Assembly (NCBI GenBank): GCA_041391925.1
Contig: JAWKNA010000003.1
Location: 697,549 to 761,548 of the forward strand
Length of the DNA stretch: 64,000 nt
Direction of reading: 5' to 3'
Source of the DNA: JBPOFM01 sp041391925
Lineage (GTDB): Bacteria; Bacteroidota; Bacteroidia; Flavobacteriales; Flavobacteriaceae
The notes below the pieces were generated by a model, which had not been told where the DNA came from, did not search any database, and saw only the letters and a program-made list of their open reading frames with translations. Of the stretch, positions 36,709-45,383 are shown one piece after another. Numbering within the stretch: the stretch's first letter is position 1; every line of letters begins with the position of its first letter. Position numbers and translations under genes: made by a program.

Positions 36709-37092
36709 ATGAACGTAGAAACCAATAACAGATATTCTGATAAAGACTTGGCAGAGTTTAAAGCCCTAATCCAAGAAAAAATAGTCAAAGCCATCCACGA
36801 TTTGGACTTGATAAAAAGTGCCTACATGAACGACCTCAATAACGGAACAGACGATACGTCGCCAACGTTCAAGGCGTTTGAAGAGGGAAGTGAAACGATG
36901 AGTAAGGAAGCGAATTCGCAATTGGCAATTCGTCAGGAAAAATTCATACGTGATTTGAAAAATGCCTTGATTCGCATTGAGAACAAAACCTATGGAATTT
37001 GCAGAGTTACAGGAAAATTAATCAGCAAAGAACGCTTGAAATTGGTGCCTCATGCCACTTTGAGCATTGAAGCCAAAAACATGCAGCAATAA
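36709..37092 (+). CDS. TraR/DksA-like protein with degenerate zinc finger
   Basis: The 127-residue protein resembles the short Bacteroidota branch of TraR/DksA proteins, which bind RNA polymerase. It has a coiled-coil-like N-terminal half, then YGICRVTGKLISKERLKLVPHATLSIEAKNM, the position of the C4 zinc finger. Only one Cys (C98) remains of the four; the third and fourth have become His-Ala and Ser. Zinc binding is thus unlikely by the normal route. It lies 6 bp after ileS, so it is co-transcribed, and it ends before a palindrome and terminator. A regulatory role on RNA polymerase is from family knowledge, not from this sequence. Confidence 0.85.
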   Translation: MNVETNNRYSDKDLAEFKALIQEKIVKAIHDLDLIKSAYMNDLNNGTDDTSPTFKAFEEGSETMSKEANSQLAIRQEKFIRDLKNALIRIENKTYGICRVTGKLISKERLKLVPHATLSIEAKNMQQ

Positions 37093-37093
37093 A

Positions 37094-37113
37094 ATTCCGG
37101 CGAAAGCAGGAAT
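37094..37113. repeat. REP-like small palindrome
   Basis: An imperfect hairpin with 8-bp stem (one mismatch) and GAAA loop, followed by CTCAT. From memory, similar ATTCC..GGAAT hairpins recur in flavobacterial intergenic DNA, so it may be a dispersed element. Confidence 0.5.
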
Positions 37114-37124
37114 CTCATAAATTC

Positions 37125-37156
37125 AACGTCTTGCAACAAGCAGGACGTTTTTGTTT
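37125..37156 (+). terminator. Intrinsic terminator after ileS-dksA-like
   Basis: A 10-bp stem (37125-37134 with 37140-37149, one G-T pair) with a 5-nt loop is followed by a T-rich run. It would separate the ileS pair from lspA. Confidence 0.8.
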
Positions 37157-37189
37157 TGTTATTTTTTTAGTTTTAAGCCTATTTAACTT

Positions 37190-37197
37190 TATTTTTG
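37190..37197 (+). promoter_or_regulatory. Candidate -7 box of the lspA promoter
   Basis: TATTTTTG matches the Bacteroidota -7 consensus TAnnTTTG and lies 20 bp before the lspA ATG, just downstream of the terminator. The -33 element is unclear. Confidence 0.45.
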
Positions 37198-37217
37198 CCA
37201 TAATCTAATTCCAAAAA

Positions 37218-37838
37218 ATGTCCTTAAAAAAAGCGGCTTTACTTATCATCATAATTCTGCTCATTGACCAAATCAGCAAGTTCTATATAAAAACCCATTT
37301 TGCTCTTAATGATAAAACTGTTGTTTTCAATTGGTTTCAGATTGTTTTTGTAGAAAATGAGGGCATGGCTTGGGGCACAAAAATGAGCGATTTCATCTCT
37401 TTCATTTCTGATAGAACTGCCAAATTGATATTGACGGTTTTTAGGATTGTTGCCGTTGGATTTATCAGTTACTGGTTGGTTTCTTCTGTCAAAAAGAAAA
37501 GTGCAACGATATTGATTGTTGCCATTTCATTGATATTTGCAGGAGCTTTGGGAAATATCATTGACTCTGTGTTTTATGGTGTTATCTTTAATGACAGCCA
37601 CAGCCAGGTGGCAAATTTTTTACCTGCAGAAGGAGGTTACGGAAGTTTATTTCATGGGAAAGTCGTAGATATGCTCCACTTTCCGCTATGGAGTGGATTT
37701 TTACCCGACTGGGTACCATTTATTGGAGGAGATTACTTCACGTTTTTTGAACCTGTTTTTAATGTAGCTGACATGGCCATAAGCACAGGCATTGGAATGC
37801 TGATTGTGTTCAATAAAAAGGCCTTTGGAAGAAACTAA
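37218..37838 (+). CDS. lspA: Lipoprotein signal peptidase (signal peptidase II)
   Basis: LspA removes signal peptides from prolipoproteins in the inner membrane. The 206-residue protein has the family's first TM segment (LLIIIILLIDQISKFYIK), the VENEGMAWG motif, and the catalytic Asp pair at D116 (GALGNIIDSVFYG) and D185 (FNVADMAIS). It is longer than the ~165-residue E. coli enzyme; the extra ~35 residues lie between the two Asp residues and form a periplasmic loop (~125-175). The many lipoproteins in the window are its likely substrates. A deaminase gene follows after 10 bp. Confidence 0.95.
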   Translation: MSLKKAALLIIIILLIDQISKFYIKTHFALNDKTVVFNWFQIVFVENEGMAWGTKMSDFISFISDRTAKLILTVFRIVAVGFISYWLVSSVKKKSATILIVAISLIFAGALGNIIDSVFYGVIFNDSHSQVANFLPAEGGYGSLFHGKVVDMLHFPLWSGFLPDWVPFIGGDYFTFFEPVFNVADMAISTGIGMLIVFNKKAFGRN

Positions 37839-37848
37839 ATGTAAATGA

Positions 37849-38295
37849 ATGGAAGATATTCAAAGATTTATGCAGGAAGCTATCCTAGAAGCCCAAAAAG
37901 GATTGAAAGAAGGTGGAATTCCGATAGGTTCTGTTTTGGTCCATGATGGGAAAATAGTTGGAAGAGGACATAACCGGAGAGTACAAAAAGGAAGCGCCAT
38001 TCTTCATGGTGAAATGGATGCACTTGAAAATTCAGGTCGACAGCCTGCCAATTTTTACAGAGAATGTGAAATTTATACCACTCTTTCGCCTTGTTCCATG
38101 TGTACTGGAGCCATTTTGTTATATGGCATTCCAAAAGTAATTATTGGTGAAAACCAAACATTTTTGGGTGAAGAGCAACTGTTGAAATCTAGAGGAGTTG
38201 AGGTATTGGTTTTAGATGATGACACTTGTAAAAGGATGATGACCGATTTCATAAATGCACAACCACAACTTTGGAATGAAGATATTGGAGAATAA
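37849..38295 (+). CDS. Fungal-type cytosine deaminase / nucleoside deaminase
   Basis: The 148-residue zinc deaminase has the CDA-superfamily motifs H53-G-E55 (in ILHGEMDAL) and PC82SMC85 (in LSPCSMCTGAIL). Compared with TadA it is closer to yeast cytosine deaminase Fcy1: as I recall that protein, it also has EGGVPIG, RGHN-R-QKGSA-LHGE, YTTLSPC-MCTGAI, and the C-terminal end WFEDIGE, here WNEDIGE. The reaction inferred is cytosine to uracil (pyrimidine salvage). E. coli CodA, by contrast, is from the amidohydrolase superfamily. The gene lies 10 bp after lspA. Confidence 0.85.
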   Translation: MEDIQRFMQEAILEAQKGLKEGGIPIGSVLVHDGKIVGRGHNRRVQKGSAILHGEMDALENSGRQPANFYRECEIYTTLSPCSMCTGAILLYGIPKVIIGENQTFLGEEQLLKSRGVEVLVLDDDTCKRMMTDFINAQPQLWNEDIGE

Positions 38296-38409
38296 ACTCT
38301 ACAATCAACATGATTATCACCCGACAAATCGTCAATTAATGGAAAGTTGATAAAATACCAACCTCCTTTTTCGTAAATTTGGACTACAATCTTCAAAAAA
38401 ATACAACTA

Positions 38410-40551
38410 ATGAAACGATTTTATGTTCTACCTTTAATAGCAATCGTCTTGCTATCAACATCCTGTGACAAAAAAGAAAAAAAGCCTATGGAAGAAACGA
38501 CGGGTTTATCTGATTCCAATCCCTTTGCAAAAGCAAGCGACTTGCCTTTTCAAGCACCAGCTTTTGATAAAATAAAGAATGAAGACTTTCAGCCAGCAAT
38601 GGAAGAAGGTATCAAACAGCAAATGGAAGAAATAAAAAAGATTGCTGACAATAAAGAAACACCGACTTTTGAAAACACCTTTGTGGCTTTGGAAAAAAGT
38701 GGACAATTATTAAAACGAGTGAATGGCGTTTTCGATTTGTTGTCTGGCGCAAACACTAATCCTGAATTGCAAAAAGTACAGGAAACCATGGCGCCCAAAT
38801 TGGCAGCCTTAAAGGATGCAATGTATTTGAATTCAAACCTCTTCAAGCGCGTTGAGGCCATTTACAATCAACGTGAATCACTCAATTTAGATTCAGAATC
38901 CAAACATTTGGTGGAATATTACTATCAGAATTTCAATTTGGCAGGTGCAAAACTTTCAGACGAAGACAAGACCAAAATGAAAAAATTGAACGAAGAAGAA
39001 GCTTCGTTAAGTGCCAAATTCACCAATCAACTATTGGCTGCTGCAAAAGCTGGAGCTTTGGTAGTTGATAATAAAGAGGCTTTGGCAGGATTATCTGATG
39101 GCGCTTTGGAAGCTGCGGCACAAGATGCTAAAAATAATGACATGAATGGAAAATGGTCCATCCCTTTGCAAAACACTACACAGCAACCCGACTTGCAAAA
39201 TTTGACCAATAGGGATACTCGTAAAAAATTATTTGAGTCTTCATGGACGCGTGCCGAAAAAGGAGATGCAAACGATACAAGAGCTACGATTTCCCGTTTG
39301 GCAGAAATCAGAGCGGAACAAGCAAGTATTTTAGGTTTTGAAAATTATGCCGCATGGAAATTGCAAAACCAAATGGCAAAAAATCCAGAAGCAGTAGAGA
39401 CATTCCTCAATCAATTGATTCCAGCGGCAACCGCTAAAGCCAAAAGAGAAGCAGCAGATATCCAAGCCTTGATAGATAAACAAAAGGGAGGTTTTAAATT
39501 GGAAGCTTACGATTGGAATTTGTATGCTGAACAGGTTCGCAAACAACGGTACGACCTTGATGAAAGTGAAATCAAACCTTATTTTGAACTGAACACGGTT
39601 TTGGAAGACGGTGTATTTTTTGCAGCCACCCAATTATATGGTATCACCTTCAAGGAGCGTAAAGATTTACCAGTCTATCAAGAAGATGTTCGTGTGTTTG
39701 ATGTCATCGATCAAGATGGTAGCCAAATGGCACTTTTCTATTGCGATTACTTTAAACGCGATAACAAATCTGGAGGTGCTTGGATGTCGAACATTGTGGA
39801 ACAATCAAAATTGTTGGGTACAAAACCAGTAATTTACAATGTTTGTAATTTTACCAAACCTGCTGTAGGACAACCAGCCTTGATTAGTTTTGATGATGTT
39901 ACTACGATGTTCCATGAGTTTGGACATGCACTTCATGGACTTTTTGCTGATCAACAATACATCAGCTTGGAAGGTACCAATACACCTCGCGATTTTGTGG
40001 AATTCCCGTCCCAATTCAACGAGCATTGGGCAATGAACCCCGTTGTTTTTAAAAATTATGCCAAGCATTATAAAACAGGTGAATCAATGCCTCAAGCCTT
40101 GGTGGATAAAATCAAGAAAGCGGCAACGTTCAATCAGGGTTACTCCTTGACCGAGCTATTGGCGGCTGCAGATTTGGACATGCAATGGCATACCATTTCT
40201 GTAAATGATTCCATAAAAGATGTGGATTCGTTTGAAAAAGAGGCATTGGTAAAAACGAATTTAGATTTGTCACAGGTACCGCCACGTTATCGTTCGTCTT
40301 ATTTCCTTCATATTTGGGGCAATGGCTATGCTGCTGGATATTACGCTTATCTATGGACCGAAATGTTGGATGACGATGCCTTCACATGGTTTGAAGAAAA
40401 TGGGGGTATGACTCGAGAGAACGGTCAGCGTTTTCGGGATATGATTTTATCTCGTGGCAATACCGAAGACTTCTCAAAACTCTATCGAGATTTTAGAGGG
40501 CGTGATGCGGAGATTCAACCAATGCTGAAAAATAGAGGATTGGTCAATTAA
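38410..40551 (+). CDS. M3 family peptidase (peptidyl-dipeptidase Dcp-like), lipoprotein
   Basis: The 713-residue zinc peptidase has the M3 site H502-E-F-G-H506 (in TMFHEFGHALHG) and the C-terminal motif HIWGNGYAAGYYAYLW. The opening FQAPAFDKIKNEDFQPAMEEGI is typical of Dcp/oligopeptidase A. Unlike cytoplasmic Dcp it carries a lipobox (STSC, C19) and is therefore likely anchored in the periplasm or at the outer membrane, where it would trim small peptides. The ending FRGRDAEIQPMLKNRGL is classical. A convergent terminator follows. Confidence 0.94.
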   Translation: MKRFYVLPLIAIVLLSTSCDKKEKKPMEETTGLSDSNPFAKASDLPFQAPAFDKIKNEDFQPAMEEGIKQQMEEIKKIADNKETPTFENTFVALEKSGQLLKRVNGVFDLLSGANTNPELQKVQETMAPKLAALKDAMYLNSNLFKRVEAIYNQRESLNLDSESKHLVEYYYQNFNLAGAKLSDEDKTKMKKLNEEEASLSAKFTNQLLAAAKAGALVVDNKEALAGLSDGALEAAAQDAKNNDMNGKWSIPLQNTTQQPDLQNLTNRDTRKKLFESSWTRAEKGDANDTRATISRLAEIRAEQASILGFENYAAWKLQNQMAKNPEAVETFLNQLIPAATAKAKREAADIQALIDKQKGGFKLEAYDWNLYAEQVRKQRYDLDESEIKPYFELNTVLEDGVFFAATQLYGITFKERKDLPVYQEDVRVFDVIDQDGSQMALFYCDYFKRDNKSGGAWMSNIVEQSKLLGTKPVIYNVCNFTKPAVGQPALISFDDVTTMFHEFGHALHGLFADQQYISLEGTNTPRDFVEFPSQFNEHWAMNPVVFKNYAKHYKTGESMPQALVDKIKKAATFNQGYSLTELLAAADLDMQWHTISVNDSIKDVDSFEKEALVKTNLDLSQVPPRYRSSYFLHIWGNGYAAGYYAYLWTEMLDDDAFTWFEENGGMTRENGQRFRDMILSRGNTEDFSKLYRDFRGRDAEIQPMLKNRGLVN

Positions 40552-40576
40552 GAAAAAAGCAATAGATAAAATTTTG

Positions 40577-40609
40577 AAAAGCCCATGCATTTGATTCATG
40601 GGCTTTTTA
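40577..40609. terminator. Bidirectional intrinsic terminator
   Basis: An 11-bp stem (40577-40587 with 40597-40607) and 9-nt loop with T-runs on each strand lies between the convergent M3 peptidase gene and the MTHFS gene. Confidence 0.9.
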
Positions 40610-40611
40610 TA

Positions 40612-41184
40612 TTAAAATGAATTAAATTGGTATATTTTGTTGGGTGTCACACAATAATCCAATGCCACATCACTATCAAAAACACCCTCAATTTTCTCTT
40701 CAGCTTCAAAAAAAGACAAGCCGATTTTAATCGTTTTTAAGGGACATTCACTTAAAAACTTATCATAAAATCCTTTGCCATAACCGATGCGATGACCTTG
40801 CCTATCAAATGCCAACAGCGGAACAAATACAACTTCGATTTTTTTTGTTTCTATCTCTATACCATCAATAGGTTCAGGAATTTTGTGGGCATTTTTTTTG
40901 ATGATGGAGTTGTCGGTTAGCAAAAAGTGGGTCATTTTTAGAGTAGTAAAATCACTTTTAGAAATAACGATATTCTTGTCCTTTCCAGATAAAATATTTA
41001 GAATATAATCTGTATTGACTTCATTCATTTCTGCAATGGCCAAAAAGATATGATAGAACGATTTGTTCCATATATCCAGTTTCAGCAATTGATTGGCAAT
41101 CGCAAGGCTCTCAGTTTCGATAAATTCTTCTGAAAGCTCAGCACGTTGTTTTTTGTATAGAACCCGTAATTCTGATTTGGTCAT
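40612..41184 (-). CDS. 5-formyltetrahydrofolate cyclo-ligase (MTHFS)
   Basis: The 190-residue enzyme converts 5-formyl-THF to 5,10-methenyl-THF with ATP. The signature RIGYGKGFYDKFL (GYGKGFYD at 134-141) and the N-terminal SELRVLYKKQRAEL are clear. It lies 10 bp after the AstE-like gene and is the last member of the minus-strand operon that starts with the retropepsin-like gene. A functional tie with the amidoligase genes is not evident. Confidence 0.92.
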   Translation of the reverse strand: MTKSELRVLYKKQRAELSEEFIETESLAIANQLLKLDIWNKSFYHIFLAIAEMNEVNTDYILNILSGKDKNIVISKSDFTTLKMTHFLLTDNSIIKKNAHKIPEPIDGIEIETKKIEVVFVPLLAFDRQGHRIGYGKGFYDKFLSECPLKTIKIGLSFFEAEEKIEGVFDSDVALDYCVTPNKIYQFNSF

Positions 41185-41194
41185 TTAATTAAAA

Positions 41195-42175
41195 TCAGCC
41201 TTTAACTTTTGTTGTAACATGAAACAGAGCATCCCCTTGATATACCAAAGACGCCTCATTCACATTGATAATGTAACCTTCTACACTCGATTTTACCTCA
41301 TGATATACCTTTCCATAAGGATCGGTAATCTGTCCCAAAACATCATCACACTTTACATGGGTGTTAATGGGCACCAATGCTTTGAACATCCCAGATTGTT
41401 TGGCGCGCAGCCATTTGCTTTCCTCCACAAAAACCGTTTTCATTTTTGATGGATTCGTTTTAAATTTTGAATTCAGCATATCAAAATGAGCCAAGATGCG
41501 TTTGGCACCTTCCACGCCCACTTTAGAAATGTTATTATCTACATAGAAAGATTTACCTCCTTCGTAAAGCAACATGGGTTTTCCCAGATGATGGCAGGTA
41601 CTTCTAAAAGATTTTGAAATATGGTTGGAATATAGCACAAATGGTGATCCAAAAACCTTTGCAAGCTCTTCCAAATAGGGTTCTTGTCTAACAATCCGCA
41701 CTTGTGCGGCATTGAACCGGCTCGCACCTCCTGTATGAAAATCGACCACCAAATCCACATCTGGAATGATTTCGTTGATTAAGCGATACGCTACACGACT
41801 CGCCAAAGAACCATTTGGAAACCCAGGAAAAACACGGTTGAGGTCCCGTCCATCAGGGAATGCACGTTTGCTGTTCAAAAACCCAAAAATATTGATGATT
41901 GGCATACAGATGATGGTGCCGCGTTTAGGTTTGTTTATTTTCCGAGCGATAATTTGCCTAACGATATCTACACCATTGATTTCGTCCCCGTGGATTCCTG
42001 CCGAAAATAAAATTGTGGGCCCGGGTTTTTTTGAACGATGTACAATTACGGGCACTTCAATCTTTGTGGCTGTATGTAGTTTTGCGATGTTGAAATTGAT
42101 TTCCTTTGAAGCGCCCAAAGGTATTTCCTGCCCTAATATGTTAATGATGCTTTTATAATCTGAATTCATAAACAC
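41195..42175 (-). CDS. Succinylglutamate desuccinylase/aspartoacylase-like (AstE/AspA) deacylase
   Basis: The 326-residue protein belongs to the AstE/AspA metallo-deacylase family. Zinc ligands are visible: H62 and E65 in GIHGDEINGVDIV, and H147 in VVDFHTGG. The segment RDLNRVFPG is the substrate-carboxylate Arg motif. An ATG two codons in (42169) is an alternative start. It begins next to rimK's stop and with no gap, so the two are co-translated or nearly so. Family members hydrolyse N-acyl amino acids or amide-linked amino acids; a role in reversing or trimming RimK-made amide bonds is inferred from the neighbourhood. Confidence 0.87.
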   Translation of the reverse strand: MFMNSDYKSIINILGQEIPLGASKEINFNIAKLHTATKIEVPVIVHRSKKPGPTILFSAGIHGDEINGVDIVRQIIARKINKPKRGTIICMPIINIFGFLNSKRAFPDGRDLNRVFPGFPNGSLASRVAYRLINEIIPDVDLVVDFHTGGASRFNAAQVRIVRQEPYLEELAKVFGSPFVLYSNHISKSFRSTCHHLGKPMLLYEGGKSFYVDNNISKVGVEGAKRILAHFDMLNSKFKTNPSKMKTVFVEESKWLRAKQSGMFKALVPINTHVKCDDVLGQITDPYGKVYHEVKSSVEGYIINVNEASLVYQGDALFHVTTKVKG

Positions 42176-43048
42176 TTAAACATTGCGTTCAATAAATCGA
42201 ATGATGCTTTTTGCAATATCTTTTTTGGTGGCAGCTTCAATTCCTTCCAATCCAGGAGAGGAATTCACCTCTAAAATCAATGGTCCTCGAGCCGATTGCA
42301 GCATATCCACACCACAGACGCCAAGTCCAAGTGATTTGGCAGCTCTCAATGCTGCATTTTCCTCATCATCGCTTAATTGAATAATTTCCGCAGTGCCACC
42401 TCGATGCAAATTGGAGCGGAATTCCCCTTCTTTGCCTTGGCGTTTCATGGCGCCAACCACATTTCCATCTACAATAAACGCTCGAATATCTGCCCCTTTA
42501 GCTTCTTTGATAAACTCCTGCACAATGACACGAGCTTGTAGTCCGTTAAAGGCTTCCAATACGGATTCGGCTGCGTTATTGGTTTCTGCCAAAACCACAC
42601 CCAATCCTTGAGTTCCTTCCAAAAGTTTGATTACTAACGGCGCACCGCCAACATATTCTATGACTTCTGCAACGTCTTTTGTGTAATTTGAAAAAACGGT
42701 TTTTGGCATTCCCAATCCCGCTCTTGACAAAACCTGAAGACTTCTCAACTTATCTCTTGACCTTACCAAAGCTTGAGATTCTACAACGGAAAAGACTTTC
42801 ATCATTTCAAATTGACGCACTACCGCAGTTCCATAAAAGGTTACAGAGGCTCCAATTCTTGGGATAATGGCATCAACATTTTCCAAAGGTTTCCCCTTGT
42901 ACAAAACAGCAGGGTTTTTTTTCTCAATGATGATCTCACACTTTAATGGGTCGATGACCTCACATGTGTGTTTGCGCTGTTTGGCAGCCTCAACCAAGCG
43001 TTGAGTAGAGTATAGGTGAGGGTTTCTGGATAATATGATTATGTTCAT
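42176..43048 (-). CDS. rimK: RimK-type ATP-grasp alpha-L-glutamate ligase
   Basis: The 290-residue ATP-grasp ligase belongs to the RimK family, which adds glutamate residues to ribosomal protein S6 or makes poly-glutamate. Features: NIIILSRNPHLYSTQRLVEAAKQR at the start, DAIIPRIGASVTFYG, the ATP-grasp core PLVIKLLEGTQGLGV and VQEFIKEAKGADIRAFIVDG, and the metal site ILEVNSSPGLEGIEAATKKDIA with E260 and N262. Its start overlaps the stop of the retropepsin-like gene by 4 nt, which indicates translational coupling. The substrate here is uncertain: S6 from family precedent. Confidence 0.94.
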   Translation of the reverse strand: MNIIILSRNPHLYSTQRLVEAAKQRKHTCEVIDPLKCEIIIEKKNPAVLYKGKPLENVDAIIPRIGASVTFYGTAVVRQFEMMKVFSVVESQALVRSRDKLRSLQVLSRAGLGMPKTVFSNYTKDVAEVIEYVGGAPLVIKLLEGTQGLGVVLAETNNAAESVLEAFNGLQARVIVQEFIKEAKGADIRAFIVDGNVVGAMKRQGKEGEFRSNLHRGGTAEIIQLSDDEENAALRAAKSLGLGVCGVDMLQSARGPLILEVNSSPGLEGIEAATKKDIAKSIIRFIERNV

Positions 43049-43470
43049 TTGATTTTTTTGTTATAGGATATGTTCATTTCATTGACATCAACAATAAATT
43101 TTTTTGATAGAAATTTACGGCCAATCAAAATTGGATATTTCATATCGTCTCGTGTACTTAAGGTCAAAGAAATATTGTATTTTTTATTGAATAAAACTAT
43201 CGAAGTTTTTACTTTATATCGCTTTTGCACCAAACCGTTACTGCTTTTAACTTTGGCCTTCGAAAATTCCTTAAATTTAATCTCCTTTCCGTTATAATGC
43301 GGATGGCCTTCATCGTAAAACAAGCAAACCAAAACATCATCAACAACCATTACTTTATGGCAATGTATGGATGAGGTATAGGCTCCCGTATCAATTTTTA
43401 TATCAATGTCAAACAAATCAAGCGTCGGAAAGTCTGCCTTGTCAATTCGACCAATAACTTTTTTGGGCAT
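43045..43470 (-). CDS. RimB-like retropepsin-type protein (ATP-dependent zinc protease family)
   Basis: The 141-residue protein belongs to the DUF785/putative ATP-dependent zinc protease family, now thought to be retropepsin-like. The aspartyl-type motif DTGAYTSS has the DTGA at residues 27-30, and the flap-like region and YPILIGRKFL resemble the second half of a single-domain retropepsin. From memory these proteins are found next to rimK. It overlaps rimK by 4 nt. It may process the protein that RimK modifies, or a RimK-made peptide; this is inference. Confidence 0.83.
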   Translation of the reverse strand: MPKKVIGRIDKADFPTLDLFDIDIKIDTGAYTSSIHCHKVMVVDDVLVCLFYDEGHPHYNGKEIKFKEFSKAKVKSSNGLVQKRYKVKTSIVLFNKKYNISLTLSTRDDMKYPILIGRKFLSKKFIVDVNEMNISYNKKIK

Positions 43471-43543
43471 TGCGCAATCTCATGTTGAAGATGCAAGGTA
43501 ATGAAAAAACTTATGTTAAATTAATTGCACAATCAGGATTGTA

Positions 43544-43574
43544 TTGAAATGTATTTTTAGATATAGTATCTTTG
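43544..43574 (+). promoter_or_regulatory. Bacteroidota-type promoter of uvrC
   Basis: TTG (43544-43546) and TATCTTTG (43567-43574) are separated by 20 bp and match the -33/-7 consensus TTG-N19-21-TAnnTTTG. The uvrC ATG follows 4 bp later, so the leader would be very short. Confidence 0.6.
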
Positions 43575-43578
43575 AGAA

Positions 43579-45375
43579 ATGAGTCAGCCTACTTTAGAAG
43601 TCCAATTGCAAACCTTGCCGCACCAACCTGGTGTCTATCAGTATTATGATGCAGATGGAAAGATTTTGTATGTTGGTAAGGCCAAGGATTTGAAAAAAAG
43701 GGTTAGTTCTTACTTTACCAAAAACTATGATTATGGCAAAACAAAAGTTTTGGTAAAGAAAATAGCCACCATAAAGCACATCGTCGTTGAGACAGAAACC
43801 GATGCCTTACTCTTAGAAAACAATCTCATCAAGAAACATCAACCTCGCTATAATGTGATGTTGAAAGATGATAAATCGTATCCTTGGATCTGTATCAAAA
43901 ACGAGCGATTCCCAAGAGTGTTTCCCACACGACGTGTATTTAAGGATGGCTCGGAATATTTTGGGCCCTATACCAGTATGAAAACCGTCCACACACTTTT
44001 GGATTTGATAAAAGGCTTGTATCAATTACGAACCTGCAATTATGACTTGTCTCAAGATAAAATTGAAGCAGGCAAATATAAAGTTTGTTTGGAATATCAT
44101 TTGGGCAACTGCCAAGGGCCTTGTGAAGGTTTGCAAAGTGAAGCAGAGTATCATCAGAACATTGATTCCATCCGCGATATCATCAAAGGAAATTTTAAAG
44201 AGTCCCTTCATAAATTTAAACGTCAAATGAAAGACTACGCAGATGCTATGGAGTTTGAAAAGGCACAGCGTATCAAGGAAAAGATAGATATTCTCGAAAA
44301 TTATCAGGCAAAATCGACTGTGGTTAACCCAAAAATAAGCAACGTAGATGTGTTTTCCATCGTCAGTGATGAAAGTTATGGATATGTCAATTTTTTGCAG
44401 CTTTCCTATGGCTCCATCATTCGGTCACATACCTTGGAAATCAAAAAAAAACTGGATGAAACTGATGAAGAATTGTTGCAGTTGGCAATTACTGAAATTA
44501 GACAACGCTTTCATTCCAATTCTAAGGAGGTGTATGTGCCATTTGAATTGGATTTGGGTGAAAATCTAAAAGTTACCGTTCCAAAGTTAGGTGATAAAAA
44601 ACGTATTTTGGAACTCTCGGAACGCAATGCAAAATATTATCGACTGGAGCAATTGAAACAAGTGAAAATCATTGACCCAGACCGACATGTCAACCGCATC
44701 ATGGCACAGATGAAAGCCGATTTGCGATTAAAAGAAGAGCCACGCCATATTGAATGTTTTGATAATTCCAACATTCAAGGAACAAACCCAGTGGCTGCCT
44801 GTGTGGTATTCAAAAACGGAAAACCGAGTAAGAAGGATTACCGACATTTTAACATCAAGACGGTAGAAGGTCCAGATGATTTTGCTTCTATGAAAGAAGT
44901 GGTTTACAGACGCTACAAACGATTGTTGGATGAAGAACAACCGTTGCCACAATTGATTATCATTGATGGAGGGAAAGGACAATTGTCATCAGCCTTAAAA
45001 AGTTTGGAACAATTGAATTTAAGGGGTAAAATTGCCATCATCGGAATTGCCAAACGTTTGGAAGAATTATTTTACCCAGATGACCCAATTCCCTTATATT
45101 TAGACAAGAAAAGTGAAACCCTCAAAGTCATACAGCAATTGCGAAATGAAGCACACCGTTTTGGTATTGAACACCATAGAAACCGCAGAAGCAAAGGTGC
45201 ATTGACGACGGAATTGGAAGCCATTCCTGGTATTGGTGAACAAACCATTGTGGAATTGATGAAACAATTTAAAACGGTCAAAAAAATCAGTCAAACCACT
45301 TTTGAGGACTTAAAACCAATCATTGGCGAGTCTAGGGCAAAAAAAATTATAGAATATTACAAAAAAACAACTTAA
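43579..45375 (+). CDS. uvrC: Excinuclease ABC subunit C
   Basis: UvrC makes both incisions in nucleotide-excision repair. The 598-residue protein begins with a GIY-YIG nuclease domain (residues ~15-90, GVYQYYDADGKILYVGKAKDLKKR), has a UVR motif (FEKAQRIKEKIDILENYQ) near ~220, a UvrC-homology/RNase H-like domain (ECFDNSNIQGTNPVAACVVF ... IIDGGKGQLSSAL) and C-terminal helix-hairpin-helix (LEAIPGIGEQTIVELMKQF). Followed by the patatin gene after 8 bp. Confidence 0.97.
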   Translation: MSQPTLEVQLQTLPHQPGVYQYYDADGKILYVGKAKDLKKRVSSYFTKNYDYGKTKVLVKKIATIKHIVVETETDALLLENNLIKKHQPRYNVMLKDDKSYPWICIKNERFPRVFPTRRVFKDGSEYFGPYTSMKTVHTLLDLIKGLYQLRTCNYDLSQDKIEAGKYKVCLEYHLGNCQGPCEGLQSEAEYHQNIDSIRDIIKGNFKESLHKFKRQMKDYADAMEFEKAQRIKEKIDILENYQAKSTVVNPKISNVDVFSIVSDESYGYVNFLQLSYGSIIRSHTLEIKKKLDETDEELLQLAITEIRQRFHSNSKEVYVPFELDLGENLKVTVPKLGDKKRILELSERNAKYYRLEQLKQVKIIDPDRHVNRIMAQMKADLRLKEEPRHIECFDNSNIQGTNPVAACVVFKNGKPSKKDYRHFNIKTVEGPDDFASMKEVVYRRYKRLLDEEQPLPQLIIIDGGKGQLSSALKSLEQLNLRGKIAIIGIAKRLEELFYPDDPIPLYLDKKSETLKVIQQLRNEAHRFGIEHHRNRRSKGALTTELEAIPGIGEQTIVELMKQFKTVKKISQTTFEDLKPIIGESRAKKIIEYYKKTT

Positions 45376-45383
45376 ATCTCTGT

